A DNA stretch of 64,000 nt from Blakeslea trispora (taxonomy: Eukaryota; Mucoromycota; Mucoromycetes; Mucorales; Choanephoraceae). The stretch covers positions 203,657 through 267,656 of the forward strand of contig JAIWNE010000039.1 of NCBI GenBank assembly GCA_025331445.1. Direction: 5' to 3'. Below are positions 1-10,181 of this stretch, piece by piece. Within the stretch, counting starts at the first letter, position 1. Each line of letters starts with the position of its first letter. The notes below the pieces were generated by a model, which worked only from the letters and a program-made list of their open reading frames with translations, did no database searches and had not been told where the DNA came from. The position numbers and the translations under genes were made by a program.

Positions 1-1048
1 AACTGATAACAGAAAGAGAAAGGTATTGATAAGAGGGATAAGAAATAATAGGCACATCCTCCTCTAAGGCATTCTTGACCAATCGACCATGCTTCTCTGC
101 TGTGATATACAGGAACCCAACCTTCTTTGGTAATACAGATGTCATGGGCGTATCAATGTAGCCAGGTGCAATTGTGTTTACAGTGATGCCGTCATCCTTA
201 CCCAATACCCGAAGATCTCGACAGTAACTCATGACAGCTGCCTTGGAAGCAGTATAGGCAACCATGTAGGCAGGAGCAAAAAAGACGCCACCAGAAGAGA
301 CAGCAGCAATCTGACCACCTCTACCTCGCTGTTTCATGCACTTATAGGCTGCATTGACACAAGCAATCGTGCCCATGACATTCAGTTGGAAGACATCTTC
401 GGCTTGGTCTAAAATAGGTGTTTCTGGAACAAAAGCGATACCTGCATTGGCAACCAGTAAATCTACATTGTATTCTAGTATCTTTTCAGGTAATTGGGAA
501 TAGACTGCTTGGGTGTCTGATACATCCAATTGAACTGTCTTTACATTGGGTGAGCCAAGTTCTTTACAATCTCTTGCTACCTTGTTTAGACGTTCTATAT
601 AGATTTGAAAGAGAAAAAAAAAAGATTTAATGGTTTCATCTCTCGTCCTCTTGAGCTTTATTTTCTTACCCAAGTCTCTAGCAATCAATACGAGTGAGAC
701 ACCATCTTCAGCAAAAGCATGTGCGATCCCTTCTCCTATACCAGAACTAGACAGAGAGAAACTATGTCAAAAACAAACCATTTGGCTCATTCATGTGGAT
801 ATTTACCTTGAGCCTGTGATGGCCACAACTCGGGGTTTATGTGTCTTCTTGTTGAAAAGAACAGCGATAGATGTCTTGATAACATCCCATCCAGTGAAAG
901 GTAAACTAGCATAGTTTGCAAAGATGACTGCGATGTTTAAAAAGAAATCTCGTAAGGCTGCGCAAAATCGAATCATTTGTATTATTTGTATTGATAAAAC
1001 AAACAAAAGAAAAAGAAAAAGAAAGAACACTGTCCCCATTTTATGCAT
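1..1048 (-). CDS. Short-chain dehydrogenase/reductase, membrane-anchored (3' end outside window)
   Basis: Classical SDR-fold NAD(P)-dependent oxidoreductase; the substrate cannot be told. Three exons are visible: 1048-807, 746-670 and 594-1, giving at least 304 residues, and the gene continues beyond base 1. The cofactor motif TGSSSGIG sits at residues 78-85 and is created by joining exons 1 and 2. Further landmarks are NAG at 156-158, the catalytic Ser of VSSGG near 206, and YTASK with Tyr220 and Lys224. About 75 residues precede the Rossmann fold, with a strongly hydrophobic start that suggests a membrane anchor, as in ER hydroxysteroid or ketosphinganine reductases. The start is taken at 1048; an ATG at 973 is an alternative. 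It is divergent from ARPC3. The family is certain, the substrate unknown, and the last few codons near base 1 could be intron. Confidence 0.85.
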
Positions 1049-1698
1049 TCAGTAATCTGCTACTTTACCTAATTGCATCATGTTGGTGTATTAGAAACCC
1101 TTGCTACACCCTACCCAATTAACTGACAAACAGGAATAATAGTGATACAAACAAATAGTAAACTTCGATCTATCATCGATTTGTTTGATTTATTTTAAAG
1201 GTCGCTCTTTTCTCTCTCTCTTTTTTTTTATTGCGGTTGATAATCAATGATATAAAATGAAATTAACCCATAGCTAAATTATATTAAATTCTTTTATGAA
1301 AATTGCCTTAAAGAAAGGTTTTATCTACCTTAAGGTACTTCTTGACTTATGCATGAGTTGACAAATACGCTTACATGGGAAATCTTCTTTTTTTGTTTTT
1401 AAGCAAAACAATGGCCAATGCTTTCTCTGTATTCCTTTTCTCTATTTTTTTTTACTTATGCTTCACTTTTCTTTTCTTTTGTTGATCCAATGGCTTTGTT
1501 GGAAACTTGACAGTGTCAATCAGAGTAGGAACCTTTCATTTCAATTGATTTTTCGAGCGGATCTCAAAGTTTCAGTTTTCGAATGACGTATCAATGGCCG
1601 CTTTTTTTCAGGTCGTGCAACTTTACAGAAGCTTTCATAGTGTACCTATTGCTTTTTTTTTTTCTTTTAAATCTACCTATTTTCTTGTATACTCAAAG
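1049..1698. other. Divergent intergenic region between SDR and ARPC3
   Basis: This 650-base AT-rich spacer with pyrimidine runs separates the two divergent starts. I see no gene in it. It presumably holds both promoters, but I recognise no specific site. Confidence 0.5.
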
Positions 1699-2452
1699 AT
1701 GCCTGTAAGTTTCTTTTTTGGGCTATATACATACAAAACCCTACTTTGACTGGATACACTAATAGCTTTTTTTTTATGACTTGTACAATATTTAATAAAG
1801 GCATATCATTCACAATTTAACGAAGGCGACTATCAATCTGTTGGCAACATGTACTTGTTACCCATCAAGACCAAATACAGAGGCAATGCACCTTATGGTA
1901 AGCTTCATGACAGTCAAAGAAACAATATAAAGAAGAACAACCTTATTTGATACGCGTCTATTTTATATATTAGCTGATCCCAATACGGAAGATATTATTG
2001 ATGAAGCACTCGACTTGTTTCGTGCCAACTGTCTCTTCCGTAACTTTGAAATCAAAGGCAACGGAGACCGAGTCCTCATCTACTTGATTTTGTTTATTTC
2101 ACAATGTCTCGGTTCTTTAAATAAGATGACCCCACAAAGTGAAGCCTTCAAGTCTTTAAGCACTTTGGCTGTCTCCAACTTTTCTATTCCCAGTGACCCT
2201 GCTTTCCCTTTGAATGCCATGTACCAAGCACCCACTGATAAATTCCAAGCAGGTAAGAGAAAGAGAGAGAGAAAAAAAAGGAACGATAGAAAATCTCATA
2301 TGGATGTTCGTATAGACCAAATGAAGCAATATATGCAGCAACTCCGCCAAGAACTTGTCCTTCGTTTGGTTGAAAGAATTTATGTGGATGGACAATTAAG
2401 CAAGTGGTGGATGTGCTTCTCCAAGAGAAAGTTTATGAATTTAAGTCTATAG
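1699..2452 (+). CDS. ARPC3: Arp2/3 complex subunit 3 (p21-Arc)
   Basis: Subunit of the seven-protein Arp2/3 complex that nucleates branched actin filaments, important for endocytic patches and tip growth in fungi. Exons are 1699-1704, 1801-1897, 1974-2252 and 2316-2452, giving 172 residues against about 178 usual for the family. The protein begins MPAYHS, as ARPC3 does, and carries the conserved stretches LLPIKTKYRG and DEALDLFRAN plus a C-terminal KWWMCFSKRKFMN. The first exon is only six bases (ATG CCT), so the start depends on a 96-nt intron with a clear ACTAATA branch region and AAG acceptor. It converges on the SET gene, with 196 bases between stops. Confidence 0.95.
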
Positions 2453-2518
2453 ATTGTTTCGAAAGATAGACACTCTATGATCTGATACATCTGTGTGTAT
2501 TACTTGTTGGATGTCTCT

Positions 2519-2550
2519 CTGTGTGTTCGTGTGTGTGTGTGTGTGTGTGT
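2519..2550. repeat. (GT)n microsatellite
   Basis: A run of mostly GT dinucleotides lies between the convergent ARPC3 and SET genes, probably in overlapping 3' UTRs. No function is implied. Confidence 0.8.
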
Positions 2551-2648
2551 ACATTTATTTAATTCAGTAAAGAAATCAAACTTATTTGATGCATATATGT
2601 ATGTATGTATATGTGTGTTGGATTTGGTATATTTCTACTTGAGCAACT

Positions 2649-3371
2649 CTATTTCTTGTGCTTTTGTCCACTCATATCAATGCCTCGTTTAGCCCAAAAT
2701 GATTTACCATAAGTAACAAGCTATAAAACAGGCACATTAGCATCCTCTTCTGATAGATATACAAACAGTCAATCCTCAAGTAAGCCTCTTACCAGTTCAT
2801 CTCCTTTCTTGATCTTGCGATTGCCATTGACAAAAATGGCTACTTTGATATGTTTTGTCTTTTCGTCCATGTAGTTCATAAAACAAACATTTGGCTCAGG
2901 CCCACACCCTCTAAAATCATTACAGAACCGAGCCTCATTGCCACAACGACCAGCATCAATACTCAAGTCAACACCATATCTTAGCACATAATCCGAAGTA
3001 GCTTCATAGCCATCTTGGTATTCGACGACACCCAAATAATCAATGATCAGTTGTTTGGGCTGAAGTGTCTGAGCTGCAAACAAGCCATAGGCACCACAAC
3101 AAGGGTGACTTGGATCAGTGATCTTCCGGATCTTGACATTACGCTTCTGTTCTTTGATTCCGGGAAATGTACCAGTCAAGTTGACATGTTGGTTTATAAA
3201 GTTGATGGTACGGCGCGGATCTTCTTTGTTTGGATTTGTAGGCTGAAACAATTCTTTCTGGTCGGCAGGAACGTTGGGCGACCAAAATAGCTTGTCAATG
3301 TATTTTGTTTCAGGTGTCCAACCAGAAGGAGGTGGTACTGTCTTGATGTCTCGCAAATAATTCATTTTCAA
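2649..3371 (-). CDS. Compact SET-domain protein (putative lysine methyltransferase)
   Basis: Two exons, 3371-2793 and 2720-2649, encode 216 residues that are almost entirely SET domain. The intron is essential: without it the protein ends just after GDEL, while splicing adds LVTYGKSFW, the C-terminal SET signature. Visible SET landmarks are YGLFAA at about 95-100, DYLG at 111-114, GNEARFCND at 144-152, PNVCF at 160-164, and KKGDEL joined to the Tyr197 motif. The usual NHxCxPN S-adenosylmethionine pocket is replaced by an N-D-F-R-G segment, so activity and target are open. No pre-SET or post-SET cysteine cluster is seen. It lies head-to-head with a PHD-finger gene. A SET fold is near certain; the substrate is unknown. 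Confidence 0.88.
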
Positions 3372-3795
3372 ACTGTTAAAAAAAATGTTGCAGAAAAAAA
3401 AAAGTATATTTTTTTTATGCGGTTGTTTAAAAGTGTATTTTTTTTCCCTTAAATGTCAGCATATTTAAACTATTTTTGTTTCTTTTATATGATGAGACTT
3501 GTTTTCTTGATTTTGTATAGCCAGCAGTAATGCTTCATTTTATGTCAACATTTCTCTACTTCTTGCAGTAAAATGCTAAAAAAAAAAGAGGAGAAGAATG
3601 GAGCAGAGTAGGGGGGAAGAGTGTGTTTCTTTTGTCAAAACTGTTCATTGTATTATTTTTTTTTGGACTCTTTTTTTGACAGTCAGCCTGAAAAAAGCTA
3701 CCTGAAAAAATATTTTTATTTTGTTTCTTGATATCTGTAAATTTTGACATTTTTTCTCTATTTTGTACATATCAATTTCTTATACATAATATACC
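3372..3795. other. Bidirectional promoter region of SET and PHD genes
   Basis: This 424-base spacer between two divergent starts is rich in T and A runs. I see no coding signal. It is the only upstream sequence available to both genes. Confidence 0.55.
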
Positions 3796-6189
3796 ATGAG
3801 CAAGTTAGCCAAAAACCAACACCAGTCAGACTCTGACCTTTCCTTGCAACTCTCAGACGCCTCATCCCTCTCGTCTGATTCAGATCTCCGAGTTCAAGTG
3901 AATCACAAAAAACAGAACAAAAAGAAACTACATAAAAAGAAACCAAAAAAGGGCAAAACTAAAAAGAAAAGTGAGCCTCAGTATTGTGTTTGTCGAAGAG
4001 GTTATGACGGGAAAGAGTTTATGATTGAATGTGACAAGTGCAAAGGTAAAGCATTGGCATGAATACAGTATTATCCAGTTTATTAATCCCTCTCATTTCC
4101 CCGGTTCTCCTTCCCTTCCTATCTCTCTCTCTCTTTTATCCAACAGAATGGTTTCATGGTGCTTGTGTTGGTTTGAAACCAAACTCAGTGACAGACCATT
4201 ATTTTTGTAAATCATGTACTACTTTGCATCGTCGTAACTCAGCAACCAATGTGCGAAAAAAATCAATCATCATCTTGCCTGTCATTGCCAAGTCACAATT
4301 ACCTTTGAATGCTGATAAAGCTCCTTCTGATAGTCTCATTCAGTCGCAGTCGAATGCTATTATGAATATAGCCACAAATGAAGATGATGAAGATGATGAT
4401 GATCTATGTATTCTTTGTGATGGAGATTGTACTTGTGGTGCTGTCACAAAAAACCCAGTATCATTACCGCCTACACCGCCACCACCACCACCTACTTCTC
4501 CTGCACGCAATCACTCGCAAAAGAAGATGTCTACCAAGATTAGTAAGTTTATATTGTTATAATCTTGATTCAACTGTCTTATTCCCTTCCCCCCTTTTTT
4601 TTTCTTTGTGAAAAAAATAAGTCATTCCAGCTGCAAGGAAGCCTGGCAAGATGATACCAAAAAAGTCAAATACATGGACAGTCAAAGATCGTCAGGATAC
4701 AACAACAGATGATAGCAGCGATTCGGATATAAGCGATTTCGAACATATCCAAATCAAACCAGCACCAAGACGAGGCAAAAGTACCACACTATTAACTAGC
4801 ATTATGGGACAAAAATCATCCAAGAAGAAGCTCTTTAAACATCAGCAGGAATTAGAAGATCATGGTGAGGACTCGGATGAAGAACTGATAGTAGATGACT
4901 TGGATGACCTTCTAGAGACAATGTCACCTTTATCAGCTTCTTCTTCAATGTCCGAAAGTGAAGAGTTTTTCACAGACGACGAAGATGATCAAATGGGAGA
5001 AGAACAAGTCGATGAAGAAGAAGAAGAAGAAGAGAATGATACACTTGCAACATCGTCTATCACTGGCTCAAGTGTTCATATCGATTCAGGGGATGATGAA
5101 GGCATAGAACAGGCAGAGACACAAGCTATCATTGATGACATGGAACAGTCTGAAGACGAAGGCAGTGGCATGTTTGTTGAAGGCTATACAGAGGATGAAT
5201 ACGGTGACGAAGAACATGAAGAGGAAGAGGAGGAGGAAGAAGAAGAGGCTGTTCCTTATCACAGTCATTGGTCATCTTCCGAAGATGAAGATGAAGAATT
5301 CGATATGACAATTGTATTACCTGCAGGCGATGATGATGAACCACTACTAGATAGTGAAGGCACCTTGTATGACAATATCGCAGCAGCATTTATGCAAGCA
5401 ATGACATCTCAACAAGCTCCAAACACAACTGGCACGAATACGCCTATCATAGGCGCAGAATACCATCCATTGTCGGCCTTTGAATTGACGAATGCGCTCA
5501 ATTCAGTCATCCATCATCAATATGACGGTATTTCACGACGACCTTCATTACCAAGTAATACAGTTTCAGCGGCACATCGACATCGAGGATCTCACGACCT
5601 GTCTACTTCTGAAGCATTGAGTGCACTTGTCTTGGATAATCTCTCACTAGCTGCTTTAGAGCCTATTCAAGAACAAAAAGAGAAAGAGGAAGAGAAGAAC
5701 CAACAAGAAACAATAATTGAAGACCATTCGCTCAATAAGCAAGATAATGTTATTTGTAATATAGACTCTAGAATATCGCCTAGTCAATACTTGGAAGCAT
5801 TGACAACAAGTATTATGCTTGAGCAACATAGACAACAACAGCAACAACAACAAGAAGGCAAGCGAAAAATGGACATGTTAACAGCTGTGCATGAACAGAC
5901 GGATAACGACAAAAAGAAATTACGTACTGAAGATACATATCCATCTTCTGCACCTGCTTCACCTGCTGCTATCATAGACGAGCTAGAAGACATGATCAAC
6001 AAGGAGCAAAATGAAGAGCAAGTGACTATGGATGACTTGGTAGATACTTCTCGACTCGACAATCATTCTCCTTCACTTGATCATGAACAAGATGAACTCC
6101 TTTCTCGAGACTTGAGTCGATGGCAACGTATTCCTATTGGTGCGTTCCGCTTAATGCGATCTAAAAACAGACTATGGCTTGAACGGTAG
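3796..6189 (+). CDS. PHD-finger protein with long acidic region and Ifh1/Crf1-like C-terminus
   Basis: Three exons, 3796-4045, 4147-4542 and 4622-6189, encode 737 residues. A Ser/Asp-rich and then Lys-rich N-terminus leads into a complete C4HC3 PHD finger split by intron 1: Cys64, Cys66, Cys79, Cys82, His87, Cys90, Cys104 and Cys107, with EWFHGACV in the centre. PHD fingers of this Set3/KMT2E-like type usually read histone H3 tails. A Cys cluster (CILCDGDCTCG), a proline run, highly acidic Glu/Asp tracts around residues 315-440 and a short polyglutamine run follow. The extreme C-terminus, LSRWQRIPIGAFRLMRS, resembles the conserved tail of Ifh1/Crf1 ribosomal-protein-gene regulators. That resemblance is from memory and tentative. 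Probable nuclear chromatin regulator. Confidence 0.85.
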
Positions 6190-6315
6190 ACGATCTTTCT
6201 CTCTTCTTTTTCTCTCTTAGTCTTAATGTTGTAAATATCTCTTCATTGTAATAAATAATAACAGTAATATTCTTTTTTTCCCCTTTCTTTCTTTTTCTTT
6301 TTTTACTTTATTCAA

Positions 6316-6733
6316 TTATTGATCATTATTGTTTGCTGCTGCTGATGCTGCTGCCTTCTTTTCTTGGTATGCTTTTCTCCAACGCTCTTCTCGGTCCGCT
6401 TTCATTTTGTCTAAAGCACTACGTACTTCTTCAGTTGTAGAAGGAGGTCTCTATAAAATACAGGTAGCATATCAATAAGCAATGATAGAATTGAATACAC
6501 GCATTAAGAAAAAAACTTACATAAGAGGTGTCAATGTTAGGCCAGAATTTGATACCTTTGACATAAGTATCATAAAAATCAGGTCCTCCAAAATATAACA
6601 TGACACCTACTGGGAAGAAAACATAGAATCCAAACTAGAGAAAGAAAAGAAACTGTCAAGTCCCATAGTAGTTTTTCTTTCATTTCTTTTATCTATATTA
6701 TACCTTGACTACTTCTAAACGTGGGCCACCCAT
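6316..6733 (-). CDS. PET100: Cytochrome c oxidase assembly protein Pet100
   Basis: Small mitochondrial inner-membrane protein needed for assembly of respiratory complex IV. Exons are 6733-6704, 6634-6521 and 6450-6316, encoding 92 residues. It opens MGGPRLEVVKFGFYVFFPVG, the Pet100 signature: a short N-terminus followed by one transmembrane segment, then GVMLYFGGPDFYD. The C-terminus is charged and ends in an Ala-rich run. Length and single membrane span match the family. It is convergent with the PHD gene, 126 bases between stops. Each intron is about 70 nt. Confidence 0.92.
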
Positions 6734-8786
6734 TATTATGTAAACTGGAGAAAAACAGAAAAAAAAAATAACTGATCATTTTTTTTTCGCTTTAATTCTA
6801 AAGAACCCTTGTGTGTGACTTCTGTCTTTGGAGACATTTCATAGGCTAGTCGAAATCAGTGATAGCATGAATTTGCTTTTCAATGTTAAAGATGGCTGTA
6901 GGTAAAAGCAATAAGAAGGCGCGACTAAATCGGTTTGCTCTTGATAGAAACAGAATACAAAGAAGCCATATTACTGCAAACAGATGCTTCAAAGCACACT
7001 ATCAAGACACTGGTTCTTTTGTCATTTTTGGAAAAGTGCTACTTTGTATGAAGCATGTTCCTATATTAAGGGGGATAAACAAAATATATTGAACAAGAGT
7101 CCTCGAATTATAGTGGCTGCTTAATGTTTTGTAGATCTCCTGAGCCACCTATAAGAAGCACCTTGAGTGGTACCCAAAAGAAAATAAAATTATCTCCATA
7201 TCGTTTAAAACGCAGCTTGCTTAATTTGTTCTTGACGGTTTGATTGTGCCGAATAAGCTTTTCAATTAACAAAAGTTCTTTGTTTGTTTGTGGTATTGAT
7301 TATTGTATCTTCTCTTATTGATACCAAGTTCTCTTGATCGTTTCTTACTAAAAGTGTGCGTAGTTTTAAATTAGCACAATAGGAAAATGAAAAAGCACTT
7401 GCTACTAAGATATTGCTGTAAGACTAATAGCGATATTGCTTAATACAAAACCATATTATTATACACAAAAAGTCCAAAGTATTAGTATCGCTTGGGTTGT
7501 ATTCTTTGCAGAAAACAAGCATACCTACAAAAATTAGAAAAACCAAGGTGCTGATGGAAGATATGTCTTGTGCCACAAGAAAAACTTCAATGTATTACAA
7601 GCGCCAATCATTCCAAAACAAGCAACGCATCTAAAAAAACGTGGCCTTAAACAGTGTCTTTATAACAATAACGGTAATACCGTATGTAGATGTTATTCAA
7701 GTGGCGGCTTATGAACTTGTGTTGTCACATACATGTTTAGATAGTACTGCAAATGAAAACCATCTTAGATGCTCATAACCAAATAGCACCTAAAGAGTTA
7801 TGATAGTAACCACAGATATGATGTCGAGTTCGATAGCAATTCACACAATCAGTATAACAAAACAAAATCTTTTGTTGCTTTGGATACATACAATCGTGGG
7901 AACGCCTTGAAAAGAGCATAGGTATTACAAATTTCTCAGCAGAGAAGGCGATTGCTTTGCTCGATAGAAAATCGGAACCTTCCGAAAAAAAAAGAAGCTC
8001 TTCTCAAGTTTATATGTCAATCTATTTTATGTCCGTTGTAATATTATACGAAAGTATAATCATAGACCGAAGATAACGCCTCCTTGGCATTGCAAGTTGT
8101 AGCCTATTGAGAAGGCCTGGTCCATGACAAAGAATCTGATAGCCCACAATCCAAATCTCAACAAAACTGCACAAGGGTTGAAGGCAAAGCTTGACAATAA
8201 GCTAAAGAAAATAAATGAAGAAAGCCTTCTTCCAGTCCGGAAGAAATGTATTAATGTCGCAAAAGAGCATCAGCAAGATTCCTTAAACAAAAAAGCCCTT
8301 AAAGAAGACAAAGATGTTGAGATGACTTCACGGTGAGTTTAAAATCCAATAAAATCGATCATGTTTTAGCGAAATCTTGTTTTTTTTATTACTACTTGTG
8401 CCAAGATCATTCAATCACAGCCAAAAAAAAAACATATCTGATCTAATAGTACTAAATTCATCAAACTCTGATCAATGTATCTTGTGCAGTCTTATCTGGA
8501 CTAGAGGAGAAATACTTGGTATATACATTTCTGTCTCTCATTAATTAGTGCAGTCACACCAAAGTTCGCATCATGGCCAAGTTCAATCAAGACTCTTGTT
8601 CTATTTTTGATTTTCTTAACACCGAAACATTTTAATAAAGTGTGAGAAGTCACAATATGATCAAAAGCGTCCGACAACAAGCATAGCTTAAATGCTTCCT
8701 TCTTTTCTTTCTCCTTCTTTTTTTTCTTTGTCAAGAGCTTAATCGGTAAGCAGCTTTCTTTTCTCTTTCTGTTTCTTAATGAAGCT
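6734..8786. other. Gene-poor region, no recognised gene
   Basis: Two kilobases of AT-rich sequence without a supportable gene. Small frames at 6883-7092 and 8124-8336 on the plus strand and 8501-8734 on the minus strand are Lys-rich or low-complexity and match no family I know. Frequent stops in every frame suggest decayed sequence. The last 300 bases probably hold the promoter and pyrimidine-rich leader of the PH-domain gene. Confidence 0.5.
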
Positions 8787-10181
8787 ATGATCGACTTTAA
8801 TGAACCTCATTTGATTAGAATGCCACTTCTTCTATCGTTTGATCGCAGAAACAATCAGCAATTAACAGAGATACCAGTGACAACAACACCTATATTCGAA
8901 GGACACCTTTATATTCGCAATCAAAAGAAGCAATGGCTTTGGCGTCTTTTTAGATTCGATGGCTGTTATCTTACATGCCTATCTAAGAGAAAAGTCAAGG
9001 ACAACAACACACCTAATCCATTGTTCAGTACACCCAAACAACTGACAGTCGAAGACAACAAAGAGCAAAAAATAAAATACTATCAATTACCAGAATGGAC
9101 TGTGGATATATCCCGTATCATTTCCATCTCTGTACTCAAAAGAAAGAATTCCAGCCAGCCTTCCAAGTGTTTCTCGATTCGCTCTATGGAAAGAGTTGTT
9201 GTCCTGAAAGCTCATAAGCAAAAAGATTTGGAACGCTGGCTATTTGTACTGACAAAAATGTGGCATTTCGCTCAATTACAGCCTCAGGAGTTTGATGAAG
9301 ATGAGGAGGACAACATACCTCTCGTACAAATAAAGCATCCCAATTTGTCCCAAGAAAAACTAAAGACAATTGAAGCATGGTGCACATCACTTGCCGAACT
9401 TATAGCCAATAATCCCTCTATCAAACCACCACCTATTGAGCCAATTCCAGATGATGATGCCACGAGTGCATTTACCGATATGACAAGTGTGAGTAACCGA
9501 CATCGCATAAAAAGGCGGGCTTCAAGCAGACGCTCATCAAAAAGAGCAGTTCTTGTACCACATTCGTTTCAAGAGATGCCACTTCAGACAAAATCTCCAC
9601 AAAAGCTCAAGAAGAGAAGATCAGACGACGTTCGCAACTGGATGGATCGGAAGAAGATAACTACAGGCCCTTTTCCTTACAGACCACTTCAATTCTTTCA
9701 AGACGCTATCACTGTAAATGATGATATGACAGAAGAGCAGCCATGTCAAGATCATACATTGACATACCATCCGTCTATACAAGCCAAAAAACTAATTCAA
9801 GTATGTCAACCAAACGACCATGCTGCCCAAAACTCGCAAGGAACAAAAGTCAAAAGAAGAGCCTCTATGCCATTAACGGAGCCAACAACGACACCTTGCT
9901 CGTCACTAGACTTGCAACGCATGAGTACACTGCTGTCACCACTTGAATTTTTGACTGCCCACCCTGCATACCCTATAAAGAAAGAACAAGATGAAGAAGA
10001 AATGAGTCTAGCAGATCTACAGAAATCATTGAGAAGTATACAGCTTAAAGCAAAGCGGTCTTCTTCCGTATCTTCTATTCAGGACCTTCAGCGCCTTTAC
10101 CATTCTAACGCTATGTCTATGATGCCACCTTATGCTTCAGTCATAAAGCATATTAACGATACCAAAGTACGTTCGCTTTAA
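8787..10181 (+). CDS. Pleckstrin-homology domain protein, single exon
   Basis: An uninterrupted frame of 464 residues, unusual here because most neighbours have introns. Residues about 35-160 read as a PH domain: a start EGHLYIRNQKKQWLWRLFRF, typical of strands 1-2, a basic loop, and a closing helix DLERWLFVLTKMW with the invariant PH tryptophan. PH domains bind phosphoinositides or proteins and usually recruit their host to membranes. The remainder is probably disordered, with basic RRASSRRSSKRA-type stretches and Ser/Thr-Pro sites. No second catalytic domain is visible. The start is the first ATG after a pyrimidine-rich leader. PH identity is fairly safe; partner and process are unknown. 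Confidence 0.85.
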   Translation: MIDFNEPHLIRMPLLLSFDRRNNQQLTEIPVTTTPIFEGHLYIRNQKKQWLWRLFRFDGCYLTCLSKRKVKDNNTPNPLFSTPKQLTVEDNKEQKIKYYQLPEWTVDISRIISISVLKRKNSSQPSKCFSIRSMERVVVLKAHKQKDLERWLFVLTKMWHFAQLQPQEFDEDEEDNIPLVQIKHPNLSQEKLKTIEAWCTSLAELIANNPSIKPPPIEPIPDDDATSAFTDMTSVSNRHRIKRRASSRRSSKRAVLVPHSFQEMPLQTKSPQKLKKRRSDDVRNWMDRKKITTGPFPYRPLQFFQDAITVNDDMTEEQPCQDHTLTYHPSIQAKKLIQVCQPNDHAAQNSQGTKVKRRASMPLTEPTTTPCSSLDLQRMSTLLSPLEFLTAHPAYPIKKEQDEEEMSLADLQKSLRSIQLKAKRSSSVSSIQDLQRLYHSNAMSMMPPYASVIKHINDTKVRSL

